The position numbers and the translations under genes were made by a program. This document shows, in pieces, positions 46,286-55,284 of a DNA stretch of 64,000 bases. Source of the stretch: Rhizobium leguminosarum bv. trifolii WSM2297 (GTDB lineage Bacteria; Pseudomonadota; Alphaproteobacteria; Rhizobiales; Rhizobiaceae); NCBI RefSeq assembly GCF_000271845.1, contig NZ_JH719393.1:124001-188000 (forward strand), read 5' to 3'. The notes beneath the pieces are model-generated. The model was given only the letters and a program-made list of their open reading frames with translations. It had not been told where the DNA came from and made no database searches. The number at the start of each line of letters is the position of its first letter. Position 1 is the first letter of the stretch.

Positions 46286-46834
46286 ATGTCAGTCGACATC
46301 GGCAGCCGCCTTCGCTATCTCCGCATCGCTCACAAGCTTTCTCAGCGCGAGCTCGCCAAACGCACGGGCGTGCCCAATTCCACGATCTCGCTGATCGAAT
46401 CGAACGCCTCCAACCCCTCGGTCGGGGCCTTGAAGCGGATTCTCGACGGTATCCCGATCGGGCTGGCGGAATTCTTCGCCTTCGAACCCGACCGTCCGAA
46501 GAAGGCTTTCTATGCGGCCGAAGAACTGGTGGAGATCGGCAAGGGCGCCATCTCCTACAGGCAAGTCGGAGAAAACCTGTTCGGGCGCAGCCTGCAGATG
46601 CTCAAGGAGTGTTATCAGGCGGGCGCCGATACCGGAAAGGTTCCGCTTGTTCATGAAGGCGAGGAGGGCGGGATCGTGCTTTCGGGAAGGCTCGAGGTGA
46701 CCGTCGATGACGAGCGGCGTATCCTCGGGCCGGGGGATGCCTATTATTTCGAAAGCCGGCGACCGCATCGGTTCCGCTGCGTCGGACCGGTGCCCTGCGA
46801 AGTCATCAGCGCCTGCACGCCGCCGACGTTCTAG
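46286..46834 (+). CDS. XRE-family regulator with cupin domain (PuuR-like)
   Basis: A 182-residue regulator: HTH_3 (about 5-60, RLRYLRIAHKLSQRELAKR, GVPNSTISLIES) and a C-terminal cupin barrel (about 105-178, PLVHEGEEGGIVLSGRLEV, GDAYYFESRRPHRF). This layout is that of PuuR-type repressors that sense polyamines or related amines, consistent with the divergent omega-aminotransferase gene. Its stop overlaps the convergent ProC-like gene by 4 bases. Confidence 0.9.
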   Translation: MSVDIGSRLRYLRIAHKLSQRELAKRTGVPNSTISLIESNASNPSVGALKRILDGIPIGLAEFFAFEPDRPKKAFYAAEELVEIGKGAISYRQVGENLFGRSLQMLKECYQAGADTGKVPLVHEGEEGGIVLSGRLEVTVDDERRILGPGDAYYFESRRPHRFRCVGPVPCEVISACTPPTF

Positions 46835-47613
46835 GTGTTACCCTCGATGCGGGCAAGCACGCCATCGAGCGCCGCTGTCAGCGCGGCAAGGCCGCCTTTC
46901 TTGTCGAAGTCCGAAAGGACCTGCTCGTTCAGTCCGCCCTTGGTGGCGAATTCGCGGCTCAAGGCGCTGAACGGCTCGGCGCCGGCGCCGCTTGCCTTCT
47001 GCGCAAGGCCTGCGAAGAGCGGGGCTATAAAGGCCTGTCCCTTCGCCCGTTCGAGCCCGCTTTTTTCCAGCCAGCCGGTGACCGACTCCATGATGCCGAA
47101 GTAGGTCGACATGACAGAGCTCGCGGCCGCGAGTAGATCGTATTCCTTCCTGGACTGGCATTGCACTGCCGTTCCGAGCGTGTCGAACAGCGCTGCGACG
47201 GCAGTATCCTGAGGGTAGATGGCGGTGACGCCCTGCCGGCGCGCGACGAAGGGCAGGGGGATGGCCTGCACCAGATGCACATCGGCGCCGATCCAATCGA
47301 GCAGGGCATGGCGTTCCGTCGCCGCGACGACGCTGACGACCGTTTGCCCATCCCTGAACGAGAGCTCCCGCACGACCTCCTCGGCGATCTGCGGCCGTAT
47401 CGCCAGGAACACCATGTCGCTGCGATCGACGACAGTCTGGTTGTCTCCGGCAATCCTCACGGCGGCGAACTGGGCCGCCAGTGTCTCGGCGATGTGGGCG
47501 CTTCGCGGAGAAACGTGGATCTCGCTGGCATAGGCCGGTTCGGCCAGAAGCCCGCGAACCATCGCTTCGGTGATGGCACCGGTGCCGACGAATCCAATGC
47601 TGTTGACGTTCAT
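46831..47613 (-). CDS. Pyrroline-5-carboxylate reductase-family protein (ProC-like)
   Basis: A 260-residue ProC-family NAD(P)-dependent reductase with N-terminal Rossmann motif IGFVGTGAITEAMVRGLL and the family segment MVFLAIRPQIAEEVV. The conserved C-terminal region is altered: GGLNEQVL replaces the usual GGTT/GGTTxxGL segment. It may therefore act on a related imine rather than proline synthesis itself. It lies 5 bp after a GntR gene on the same strand and next to a hydroxyproline-type cluster, where a ring imine reductase would fit. Confidence 0.82.
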   Translation of the reverse strand: MNVNSIGFVGTGAITEAMVRGLLAEPAYASEIHVSPRSAHIAETLAAQFAAVRIAGDNQTVVDRSDMVFLAIRPQIAEEVVRELSFRDGQTVVSVVAATERHALLDWIGADVHLVQAIPLPFVARRQGVTAIYPQDTAVAALFDTLGTAVQCQSRKEYDLLAAASSVMSTYFGIMESVTGWLEKSGLERAKGQAFIAPLFAGLAQKASGAGAEPFSALSREFATKGGLNEQVLSDFDKKGGLAALTAALDGVLARIEGNT

Positions 47614-47618
47614 TTTGA

Positions 47619-48338
47619 TTACTCCGCAGCCCGCAACGGCCCCAGCGCGACATCCGTCGTATAGTTCTCGCGCATGAAGTTGATGAAATTATCCTGGAAC
47701 TGGCGCGTATGAGCGTGGGCGAGCTCGTCGGCGAGATCGACGTTCTTGTCTCTGACGGCATTGAGCATCAGCGTGTGCTCGTCGGTCAAGAGATAGCCCT
47801 CATGGGTGCGCTCCAGATATTCGAAATGCAGGTGCAGCATGCGCTGACCCTGCGACAGCAGCTTGTCGTAGAATGAGGCGAGGTACTGGTTTTTTCCGGC
47901 ATGGGCGATGGCCATGTGGAATTCCTTGTTGGCCTCCGACATGGCGAGGTGATTGCCTGTCTTAACCGCCGCTTCGAATAACTTCAGTCGCTTGGCGATG
48001 ATCTTCAGGTCGGCTTCCGTCCTGAGTGCTGCGGCAAGCCGCGTATTCATGCGCTGCGCGATGTCCAGCGCTTCCACATATTTGGGAAATGTCGCGACTT
48101 CGATCGGAGCAACGATCGTGCTGCGGTTCGAGAGCGTGACGACCAATTCGTCGGCGCCGAGCCGGATCAAGGCCTCCCGCACCGGTGAACGCGACATGTC
48201 GAAGCGTTCCGCAAGCGTCATCTCGTCGAGCAGCTGACCGGGCGGCAGCGCGAGCGACAGGATCTCGTTGCGGAGCGTCTCGTAGACGTTTTTCCAGCCG
48301 GTCCCGCGGATACGTTTCACTTCCGATTCATCAGACAC
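47619..48338 (-). CDS. GntR-family regulator (FCD type), likely regulator of the adjacent amino-acid operon
   Basis: A 239-residue GntR protein: winged HTH (about 15-75, LDEMTLAERFDMSRSPVREAL) and FCD domain (about 90-225, ANKEFHMAIAHAG, DEHTLMLNAV). It is divergent from the amino acid ABC transporter operon across 202 bp that contain repeated GTCGACACGC motifs, and it is co-directional with the ProC-like gene. Both position and family fit a HypR-like repressor of hydroxyproline catabolism. Confidence 0.88.
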   Translation of the reverse strand: MSDESEVKRIRGTGWKNVYETLRNEILSLALPPGQLLDEMTLAERFDMSRSPVREALIRLGADELVVTLSNRSTIVAPIEVATFPKYVEALDIAQRMNTRLAAALRTEADLKIIAKRLKLFEAAVKTGNHLAMSEANKEFHMAIAHAGKNQYLASFYDKLLSQGQRMLHLHFEYLERTHEGYLLTDEHTLMLNAVRDKNVDLADELAHAHTRQFQDNFINFMRENYTTDVALGPLRAAE

Positions 48339-48410
48339 TTAAGTCCCTTTCTCCAGACGCGGGTCCCATTGGGCCAGAAAAGCCGCCTGTCGGCAATGTA
48401 ATTTTTCCGC

Positions 48411-48457
48411 TTGACTTTGTCGACACGCTGTTGACATATTCTTTTCAGTCGACACGC
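48411..48457 (+). promoter_or_regulatory. Putative promoter and repeated GntR sites before the amino-acid ABC operon
   Basis: TTGACT at 48411-48416 and CATATT 18 bases on form a plausible promoter. It is overlapped and followed by two copies of GTCGACACGC (48419-48428 and 48448-48457), 29 bp apart, each followed by a related GAC-rich half. Repeats at about three helical turns in a divergent regulator gap suggest binding sites for the GntR protein. Confidence 0.5.
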
Positions 48458-48540
48458 AGCCGACACCGAAACAATAGAAACGGCCAGAGCCGACGAGTGG
48501 AACCGCGCGCTTTCCGCGCACAACAAAAGAGGAATGCCCG

Positions 48541-49371
48541 ATGCTTTCTTTGATGACGTCCGCCTTGCGGGCGCTGCCCGCGCTCGCCCTGTTGGGCGGT
48601 CTTTCCGCAACCGCCGCACAGGCTCAGACTGCCGAAGGTTATTGGCAGGGCGTGCAGAAGGCGGGTACCTTACGCTGCGGCGCGGCGGTCGCACCGCCCT
48701 ATGTCATGCGCGACCCGGCAACCGGCGAATATTCCGGCTTCTTCGCCGATCTGTGCAAGGAATTCGCCGAGACCCTCAAGGTGAAGCCCGAATTCGTCGA
48801 TACGACCTGGGACAATATCGTCGCGGGCCTGCAGGCCGGCAAATGGGACGTGTCGCTGGCGCTCAACCGCACCCCGGCGCGCGCCATGGCGGTACAGTTC
48901 TCGGTTCCGGCGATGGAGTACCAGATCTCGCTCGCCTATAACAAAAACAATCCGAAGATTGCGGCCGGCGCCGCTTCGGTTGCCGATATCGACAAGGCCG
49001 GCGTGACGCTCGCCGTCATGTCCGGCACGGCGCAGGACAAGGCCATTTCCGCGGTGGTGAAAAACGCCACCATCATGCGGCTGCCCGGCAATGACGAGAC
49101 CCGGCTGGCCGTCACCTCGAAGCGCGCTGACATCCTGGTCGATGCTTCCGACACCAACCAGCTCTTCACCCAGTCGAATCCGGACTGGGCGGTGGCGCTC
49201 AACCCGACGCCGGCGCTCGCCAAGCAGGGCGTCGCCTTCGGCCTGCCGCATCAGCTTTCGGCCGCCGACGTCGAAGTGGTCGATATCTTCCTCGAAGAGA
49301 GAGTCGCGACCGGTCACGTCGATGATCTCATCCGCAAGGCAGTCGACGAAGTGCTCAAGGGCGCAAAGTAA
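48541..49371 (+). CDS. Amino acid ABC transporter substrate-binding protein (family 3)
   Basis: A 276-residue periplasmic binding protein (SBP_bac_3) with a Sec signal (cleavage near AQA) and the family pattern LRCGAAVAPPYVMRD, GEYSGFFADLCKEFA, DTTWDNIVAGLQAGKWD. Family members bind polar amino acids or opines. Being the first gene of an operon with DapA-family, FAD-oxidase and proline-racemase-family enzymes, its ligand is probably hydroxyproline or another proline-like amino acid. Confidence 0.9.
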   Translation: MLSLMTSALRALPALALLGGLSATAAQAQTAEGYWQGVQKAGTLRCGAAVAPPYVMRDPATGEYSGFFADLCKEFAETLKVKPEFVDTTWDNIVAGLQAGKWDVSLALNRTPARAMAVQFSVPAMEYQISLAYNKNNPKIAAGAASVADIDKAGVTLAVMSGTAQDKAISAVVKNATIMRLPGNDETRLAVTSKRADILVDASDTNQLFTQSNPDWAVALNPTPALAKQGVAFGLPHQLSAADVEVVDIFLEERVATGHVDDLIRKAVDEVLKGAK

Positions 49372-49432
49372 CCTCGCCGGGCCGGTGCGGGCATCGCGCC
49401 GGCCCTCCCAGCTTCGATCATCGGAGATTGGC

Positions 49433-50215
49433 ATGACCACGTCCTTCAGCCTTCCCCTCGTTAAAATGTAGGCGCTCCACAAAAGCTATGGCAATGGAGC
49501 AATCCAGGTGCTGAAAGGCATCGACATCGAAATGAAGCCCGGCGAACGTGTCGTCGTCATCGGACCCAGCGGCGGGGGCAAAAGCACGCTGCTCAGGGTG
49601 ATGATGGGCCTGGAGCAGGTCGACAGCGGCTCGATCAGTTTCGATGGCAAGCCCTATATTTCTTCCGACGGTGCGGCGGGGAAAACCCAGATCGACACCC
49701 ATGTCCGCCGTTCGATCGGCATGGTCTTTCAGCACTACACGCTGTTTCCGCATCTGAACGTCATCCAGAACCTGATCCTCGCGCCCTGCAAGGTGCGCGG
49801 AGAAGCCAAGGCGAAGGCGACGGATCGGGCCCAGGCGCTGCTCGAGCGCTTCGGGCTCGGCGCCAAATCCAAGGCCTATCCTGCTCAGCTTTCCGGCGGC
49901 CAGAAGCAGCGCGTCGCCATAGCGCGTGCGCTGATGCTCGATCCGAAGCTGATGCTGTTTGACGAGGTCACCTCGGCTCTGGACCCGGAGCTCGTCAGCG
50001 AGGTCGAGCAGGTCATCCTGCAGCTGGCCGCCCAGGACATGCCGATGATGATCGTCACCCATGACATGTGGTTTGCCAAGAACATTGCCTCCCGCGTCAT
50101 CTTCTGCGCCGGCGGTGTGGTCGTCGAGGACGGCCCTCCCGAGCAGGTGCTCGGGGCTCCCCGCGAGGAGCGTACCAAGGAATTCATCGACCGCGTCTTC
50201 CACATCAAACAGTAG
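49433..50215 (+). CDS. Amino acid ABC transporter ATPase with in-frame amber codon near the start
   Basis: The family start is ATG 49433 (MTTSFSLPLVKM), with GGAG before it, but codon 13 is TAG (49469-49471), where homologues usually have an acidic or Gln residue; the next codons (ALHKSYGNGAIQVLKG) continue the family perfectly. Everything after is intact: Walker A GPSGGGKST, signature LSGGQKQRVAIARAL, Walker B LMLFDEVTSALD. Initiation at GTG 49508 would give 235 residues but lose the first strand and the A-loop Tyr that stacks on ATP. Nonsense mutation, readthrough or sequencing error are all possible. Confidence 0.85.
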
Positions 50216-50225
50216 GGAGGCACAA

Positions 50226-50888
50226 GTGAACTATACGTTCGACTTCAATTCAGTCTCCATCGCTCCGCTTCTGCAGGGGCTATGGGTTTCTCTGCAGCTG
50301 ACGGCGGCTGCGAACGTCATTGGCATCGTCCTCGGCTTCGGATTGGCGCTGCTGATCATGAGCCCGATCAAACTCGTGCGGCTGCCCTTCATGCTGTTCG
50401 TCGAATTCTTCCGCTGCACACCAGCTATCGTTCAGATCGTCTGGATCTTCTACTGCGTGCCGATGCTGTTCGACGTCTTCCTCGATCCAATGACGATGGG
50501 CATCATGGCGCTCGGGCTCAATCTGATGGCCTTCAATGCCGAGGCCTATCGGGCATCGATCCAGGCCGTTCCGCGCGAGCAGCTCGATGCCGGCATCGCG
50601 CTCGGGCTCAATCCGCTGCAGCGGGTGCTTTACATCGTCTTCCCGACGGCGTTCCGCGCCTCGATCCCGGTGCTTTTGACCAACGGCATCGTCATTTTCC
50701 AGCAGAGCGCGCTGGTCGCGATCGTGGCGATCCAGGACCTGATGTACCAGGGCAAGACGCTGGCGACGGAGACTTATCGCCCGATCGAAACCTTCACCGT
50801 CGTCGCGCTCATCTATTTTGCTGTGTCCTTCCCGATAACCCAGATCGTCGGCCTGCTCGAACGCCGCCGCCAGATCCTCGTCAGCTAG
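50226..50888 (+). CDS. Amino acid ABC transporter permease (HisM/GlnP family), first
   Basis: A 220-residue permease with about five helices, the FFRCTPAIVQIVWIFYCVP motif and the EAA loop (YRASIQAVPREQLDAGIALG). It starts with GTG at 50226, preceded by GGGAGG. With the second permease it forms the membrane pore for the importer. It lies 10 bp after the ATPase gene. Confidence 0.9.
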   Translation: MNYTFDFNSVSIAPLLQGLWVSLQLTAAANVIGIVLGFGLALLIMSPIKLVRLPFMLFVEFFRCTPAIVQIVWIFYCVPMLFDVFLDPMTMGIMALGLNLMAFNAEAYRASIQAVPREQLDAGIALGLNPLQRVLYIVFPTAFRASIPVLLTNGIVIFQQSALVAIVAIQDLMYQGKTLATETYRPIETFTVVALIYFAVSFPITQIVGLLERRRQILVS

Positions 50889-50897
50889 GAGGCCAGA

Positions 50898-51563
50898 ATG
50901 ACGCTCGACTTCTCGATCCTGTTGCGCTTCGAGCATGCACTGCTGCTCGGCCTTTGGATGACGATCAAACTGACGGTCATCTGCATCGTGCTCGGATGCT
51001 CCCTCGGCTTCCTCGTCGGCCTCGCCCGCGCGTCGGGCAATCTGGCGCTTCGCGCGGTCTCCGGCGCCTATGTCGAATTCTTCCGCGGCACGCCGGTCCT
51101 GATCCAGCTCTTCTGGATATTCTTCTGCCTGCCGCTCATCCTCGGTGTCGAGCTCTCGAACCTGGCGTCCGGTGTCATTGCGCTGACGCTCTATATGGGA
51201 GCGATCACCAGCGAGACCTTCCGCGCCAGCCTCAAGTCCATCGGCCGGGAACAGCTGGATGCCTGCGTCGCACTCGGTCTGCCGCGCAGAGCCCAGGTCG
51301 TCAACGTCGTACTGCCGCAAGCGGTGCTGCGGGCAATCCCGACGCTGCTGTCGAACTGCGTCAGCCTCTTCAAGGAGAGTGCGCTGGTCTCAGCCGTCGG
51401 CATGGCCGACCTGATGTTCGTCGGCCAGAACATCTCCAACAACACAGCCCGTCCCGTCGAAGTGCTGACGGTCGTCGCCATGATCTACTTCGTCATCGCT
51501 TTCCCGCTGACGCGGGCCGTCTCCCTCATCGAGGGACGCATCCTCAAGAAACTCGCAATTTAG
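50898..51563 (+). CDS. Amino acid ABC transporter permease (HisM/GlnP family), second
   Basis: A 221-residue paralogue of the preceding permease, with EFFRGTPVLIQLFWIFFCLP and the EAA loop TFRASLKSIGREQLDACVALG. It starts 9 bp after the first permease stop. The pair should form a heterodimer in the inner membrane. Confidence 0.92.
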   Translation: MTLDFSILLRFEHALLLGLWMTIKLTVICIVLGCSLGFLVGLARASGNLALRAVSGAYVEFFRGTPVLIQLFWIFFCLPLILGVELSNLASGVIALTLYMGAITSETFRASLKSIGREQLDACVALGLPRRAQVVNVVLPQAVLRAIPTLLSNCVSLFKESALVSAVGMADLMFVGQNISNNTARPVEVLTVVAMIYFVIAFPLTRAVSLIEGRILKKLAI

Positions 51564-51594
51564 AAACAGCCGTTCCCAGGACAGGAGAAATCCC

Positions 51595-52473
51595 ATGAAA
51601 CTTTCAGGCGTCATGCCCGCGCTCATCACTCCCTTCGACGTCAACAACAAGATCGACTTCAAGGCGTTCGAAAGGCTTCTCACACATCTGCGCGAGGCTG
51701 GCGTCACCGGCTGGGTTCCGAACGGGTCGACCGGAGAATATTTTAGCCAGTCCCGGGAAGAGCGCCGTGACGTGCTGCAATTCGTCAAGGATTTTGCCAG
51801 GCCGGGCGAGATTCTGATCGCCGGCACCAATGCGCCCGCCACCCGCGAGGTAATCGAACAGACGGCGCTGGCGAGAGATATCGGCTATGACACGGTCCTG
51901 CTGGCGCCGCCATTCTATACCCGTCCGACCCAGGCAGAGCTCATCAGCCACTATGAAGCCGTCCTCAGCGCCGTCGATGTCAGCCTCGTGCTCTATTCCT
52001 ATCCGGCCAAGGATGGTTCGGATATCAGCTTCGAGCTTTTGGATCATTTTGCCGATAATCGCCGTGTGATCGGCGTCAAGGAAAGCTCGGGCGTATTGCA
52101 GCGGGCGATCGACATCGCCAGCCGCTATGAGGGCAAGATCCAGCTGGTCAGCGGTTCTGACGACATTGCGCTCGATTTCATGTTCTGGGGCGCGGAAAGT
52201 TGGATCTGCGGGCCGTCCAACTGCATGGCCAAGGCCTGCTGCGACCTCGATCGCACGTTCAGATCCGGCGATCTGAATAAGGCGCGCGAGCAGATGAAGA
52301 CCCTCTATCGGGCAATGAACATCCTCGAGAGCGGCAAGTTCGTGCAGAAGATCAAGTATGGCTGCGAGCTTCAGGGCTTGCCCGTGGGCCAGTGCCGCGC
52401 GCCGCTCGGCGAGCTGACGGCGGAGGAAAAGGCCGAGTTCAGGGCGGCGATGGAGCCAATTCTGAATTGGTAA
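51595..52473 (+). CDS. DapA-family enzyme, likely pyrroline-4-hydroxy-2-carboxylate deaminase (HypD/LhpC-like)
   Basis: A 292-residue class I lyase: GVMPALITPFD opening, GSTGEYFS motif, catalytic Tyr in LVLYSYP, Schiff-base Lys in GVKESSG. In rhizobial and pseudomonad hydroxyproline pathways a DapA-family enzyme removes ammonia and water from the cyclic imine made by D-hydroxyproline oxidase, giving alpha-ketoglutarate semialdehyde. The next two genes encode the matching oxidase and aldehyde dehydrogenase, so this role is favoured. AGGAG precedes the ATG. Confidence 0.85.
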   Translation: MKLSGVMPALITPFDVNNKIDFKAFERLLTHLREAGVTGWVPNGSTGEYFSQSREERRDVLQFVKDFARPGEILIAGTNAPATREVIEQTALARDIGYDTVLLAPPFYTRPTQAELISHYEAVLSAVDVSLVLYSYPAKDGSDISFELLDHFADNRRVIGVKESSGVLQRAIDIASRYEGKIQLVSGSDDIALDFMFWGAESWICGPSNCMAKACCDLDRTFRSGDLNKAREQMKTLYRAMNILESGKFVQKIKYGCELQGLPVGQCRAPLGELTAEEKAEFRAAMEPILNW

Positions 52474-52520
52474 CAGATCCGGGTGGTCAAGCGCCGCCCT
52501 TTAAAATTGCGAGGTTCGCC

Positions 52521-53759
52521 GTGTCATCCATCGTGGTCGTCGGCGCCGGCATCATCGGCGTCGCCATCGCTTATGAACTCCAGCGCCGCGGGGTTGCCGT
52601 AACGCTCGTTGACCGCGATGCGCCCGGCATGGGCGCTTCTTACGGCAATATGGCGAGCATCGCCGTCACCGAATTCATGCCGGCTTCGCGGCCCGGCATC
52701 TGGGCGCAGATGCCGAAATGGCTGCTCGATCCGGAGGGGCCGGTGCGCATCCGGCCCGGCTACCTGCCAAAATTGGCGCCATGGTTCCTCAGATTTCTCG
52801 CCGCCAGCCGCCCCTCAAAATTGAGGGAACTGGAGGCGGCCGGCGCCGTGCTCTGCGGCCGCGTCTATGAAGATCTTGACGCGCTGCTCCAAGAGACCAG
52901 GCTGGCACACATGCTGACAGCCGAGGGGTGTCTCAGCCTCTACACCGATGAGGCCGAATTCAAGGCGGATCGGGAGCATATCGATATCCTGAAACGCTTC
53001 TGTTTTCGGCACGAAATCCTCGGCGGCAACGCCATCCGCGATCTCGAGCCTGATTTGACGACGAAGATCGGCAAGGCGGTTCTCTTTCCCGACAACCGCT
53101 CGATCACCGATCCGTACAAGCTCGTCACAGCCCTCATCGAAAAGTTCGAAGCGCTCGGCGGCAGGATCCTTGAGGGTGACGTCGTTGGTTTCGAGCAGAG
53201 CGAGGTCGGCGTCTCCGCTCTGCGCCTGGCGGACGGGCGGACCGTTGCGGCTGAAAAGGTGGTGCTGGCGGCCGGGGCCTTCACCGCCCGGCTTTCGGCA
53301 CTGCTGCGCGAACATATCCCGCTCGAAACCGAACGCGGCTACCACACACAGATCATGGAGCCCGGCATTTCGATGCGCCATTCGATCATCTGGCCGGCGC
53401 GTGCCTTCATGGTCACGCCGACGGCTGGCGGCATCCGTGTCGGCGGCACGGTCGAAATGGCCGGCCTCGACGCTCCGCCGGATTATCGCCGCGCGAAGAT
53501 CCTGGTGAAGCGAGCCCAGGAGGCACTGCCTGATCTGGATGCCGAACGAGCGACGGAGTGGATGGGTCATCGCCCGGCGCTGCCCGACACCGTGCCGGTC
53601 ATGGGGCCGTCAGCCAAACGGCGCAACGTCTGGTACGCGACCGGCCACGGACATCTCGGCCTCACCTATGCGGCCACAACAGGCCGGCTGATGGCCGATC
53701 TCATTACGGGCGTCGAACCGCCCGTGGACATGAAACCCTATCGCGTCGACCGCTTCTAA
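52521..53759 (+). CDS. FAD-dependent D-amino acid oxidase/dehydrogenase, likely D-hydroxyproline oxidase (HypO-like)
   Basis: A 412-residue DAO-fold protein starting at GTG 52521 with VVVGAGIIGVAIAYELQRRG, followed by GASYGNMASI and the C-terminal EWMGHRPALPDTVPVMGP and GHGHLGLTYAATTGRL. It resembles DadA but is clearly a separate clade (compare the dadA gene at 42422). In the proposed pathway it oxidises cis-4-hydroxy-D-proline to the imine used by the DapA-family enzyme. A short open stretch upstream overlaps the previous gene and is not coding. Confidence 0.85.
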   Translation: MSSIVVVGAGIIGVAIAYELQRRGVAVTLVDRDAPGMGASYGNMASIAVTEFMPASRPGIWAQMPKWLLDPEGPVRIRPGYLPKLAPWFLRFLAASRPSKLRELEAAGAVLCGRVYEDLDALLQETRLAHMLTAEGCLSLYTDEAEFKADREHIDILKRFCFRHEILGGNAIRDLEPDLTTKIGKAVLFPDNRSITDPYKLVTALIEKFEALGGRILEGDVVGFEQSEVGVSALRLADGRTVAAEKVVLAAGAFTARLSALLREHIPLETERGYHTQIMEPGISMRHSIIWPARAFMVTPTAGGIRVGGTVEMAGLDAPPDYRRAKILVKRAQEALPDLDAERATEWMGHRPALPDTVPVMGPSAKRRNVWYATGHGHLGLTYAATTGRLMADLITGVEPPVDMKPYRVDRF

Positions 53760-53793
53760 GAGCGGCGTCGGCGCAAGGAGAAAGGGAGTGAAC

Positions 53794-55284
53794 ATGCGAA
53801 GCGAACTCTATATCGACGGACAATGGGTGAAGCCGGTCAAGGGCGGCACCTGCACGGTGACCAATCCCGCAACGGAAGAGGTGATCCAGACGATCGGAGC
53901 CGCAACGGCCGAAGATGTCGATCTTGCCGTCAAGGCAGCCCGTCGCGCCTTCGATAACGACGGCTGGCCGAAGCTGACGGGAGCCCAGCGCGCCCGATAT
54001 CTCCGGGCCATCGCCGACGGCATCCGGTCCCGGCAAGCCGAGATCGCCCGCCTCGAGGTTCTCGACAACGGCAAGCCGTTCCCCGAGGCCGACTGGGACG
54101 TGGCCGACGCGGCCGGCTGCTTCGATCTCTATGCGGGGCTCGCCGAACAGCTCGACAACAACCCTGAGGAGGCGATCGCGCTTCCCGATCGCCGCTTCAC
54201 CTCCAAGGCGGTGCGCGAGCCGCTCGGCGTCGCCGGCGCGATCATTCCCTGGAACTATCCGCTGCTGATGGCGGCATGGAAGGTTGCCCCGGCGCTTGCC
54301 GCCGGCTGCACCGTGGTGCTGAAGCCCGCCGAATTGACGTCGCTAACGGCGCTCGAACTGGCTGATGTCGCCGACGAAGCCGAGCTGCCACCGGGCGTGC
54401 TCAATATCGTCACGGGAGCCGGGTCCGTCGCCGGGCAAGCGATCATCGATCACAAACAAGTCGACAAACTCGCCTTTACCGGCTCCGGACCGGTCGGCTC
54501 GAAAATCATGGCCGCCGCCGCCCGCGACATCAAGCGCGTCAGCCTGGAGCTTGGCGGCAAGTCGCCCTTCGTCGTTTTCGAAGATGCCGATCTCGACAAG
54601 GCGGTCGAATGGATCATGTTCGGCATCTTCTGGAACCAGGGCCAGGTCTGCTCCGCGACGTCGAGAGTCCTCGTGCAGGACACCATCTACGAACGGCTGC
54701 TCGCGCGTCTTATCGAGGAAACCAACAAGATCAAGATCGGCAACGGTCTGGACGAAGGCGTCCTCCTCGGGCCGCTGGTTTCCAAGCGCCAGCATGAGCA
54801 GGTCATTGCGGCGATCGAAGCGGCACGGCAGGCCGGCGCAACGGTCGCCTGCGGCGGAGCGCGGCCTGAAGGTTTCGACAAGGGCTACTATCTCCAGCCG
54901 ACCATTCTGACAGACGTTCCGCTCGATAGCGCCGCCTGGGTGGAGGAAATCTTCGGGCCTGTCGTCTGCATCCGGTCGTTCGTGACCGAGGAGGAGGCGA
55001 TCGAGCTTGCCAATGATTCCCGCTTCGGTCTGGCAGCCGCCGTCATGTCGAAGGACGATATCCGGGCCGAGCGCGTCGCGGCCGCCTTCCGTGCCGGCAT
55101 CGTCTGGATCAACTGCTCGCAGCCGACCTTCACCGAGGCGCCCTGGGGCGGCTACAAGGAATCGGGCATCGGCCGCGAACTCGGGCGCTGGGGCCTCGAC
55201 AATTATCTCGAGACCAAGCAGATCACCCGCTTCGTCAGTGAAGAGCCCTGGGGCTGGTATATCAAGCCGGAGGCGGCCGAATGA
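53794..55284 (+). CDS. Aldehyde dehydrogenase, likely alpha-ketoglutarate semialdehyde dehydrogenase
   Basis: A 496-residue ALDH with catalytic Cys286 (QGQVCSA) and Glu252 (LELGGKSPF), plus the NAD-binding FTGSGPVGSKI. Close in style to betaine-aldehyde-type dehydrogenases. In hydroxyproline breakdown the semialdehyde is oxidised to 2-oxoglutarate, which is the role context suggests (HypH-like). ATG 53794 is preferred to GTG 53788; its stop overlaps the next ATG by ATGA. Confidence 0.87.
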   Translation: MRSELYIDGQWVKPVKGGTCTVTNPATEEVIQTIGAATAEDVDLAVKAARRAFDNDGWPKLTGAQRARYLRAIADGIRSRQAEIARLEVLDNGKPFPEADWDVADAAGCFDLYAGLAEQLDNNPEEAIALPDRRFTSKAVREPLGVAGAIIPWNYPLLMAAWKVAPALAAGCTVVLKPAELTSLTALELADVADEAELPPGVLNIVTGAGSVAGQAIIDHKQVDKLAFTGSGPVGSKIMAAAARDIKRVSLELGGKSPFVVFEDADLDKAVEWIMFGIFWNQGQVCSATSRVLVQDTIYERLLARLIEETNKIKIGNGLDEGVLLGPLVSKRQHEQVIAAIEAARQAGATVACGGARPEGFDKGYYLQPTILTDVPLDSAAWVEEIFGPVVCIRSFVTEEEAIELANDSRFGLAAAVMSKDDIRAERVAAAFRAGIVWINCSQPTFTEAPWGGYKESGIGRELGRWGLDNYLETKQITRFVSEEPWGWYIKPEAAE

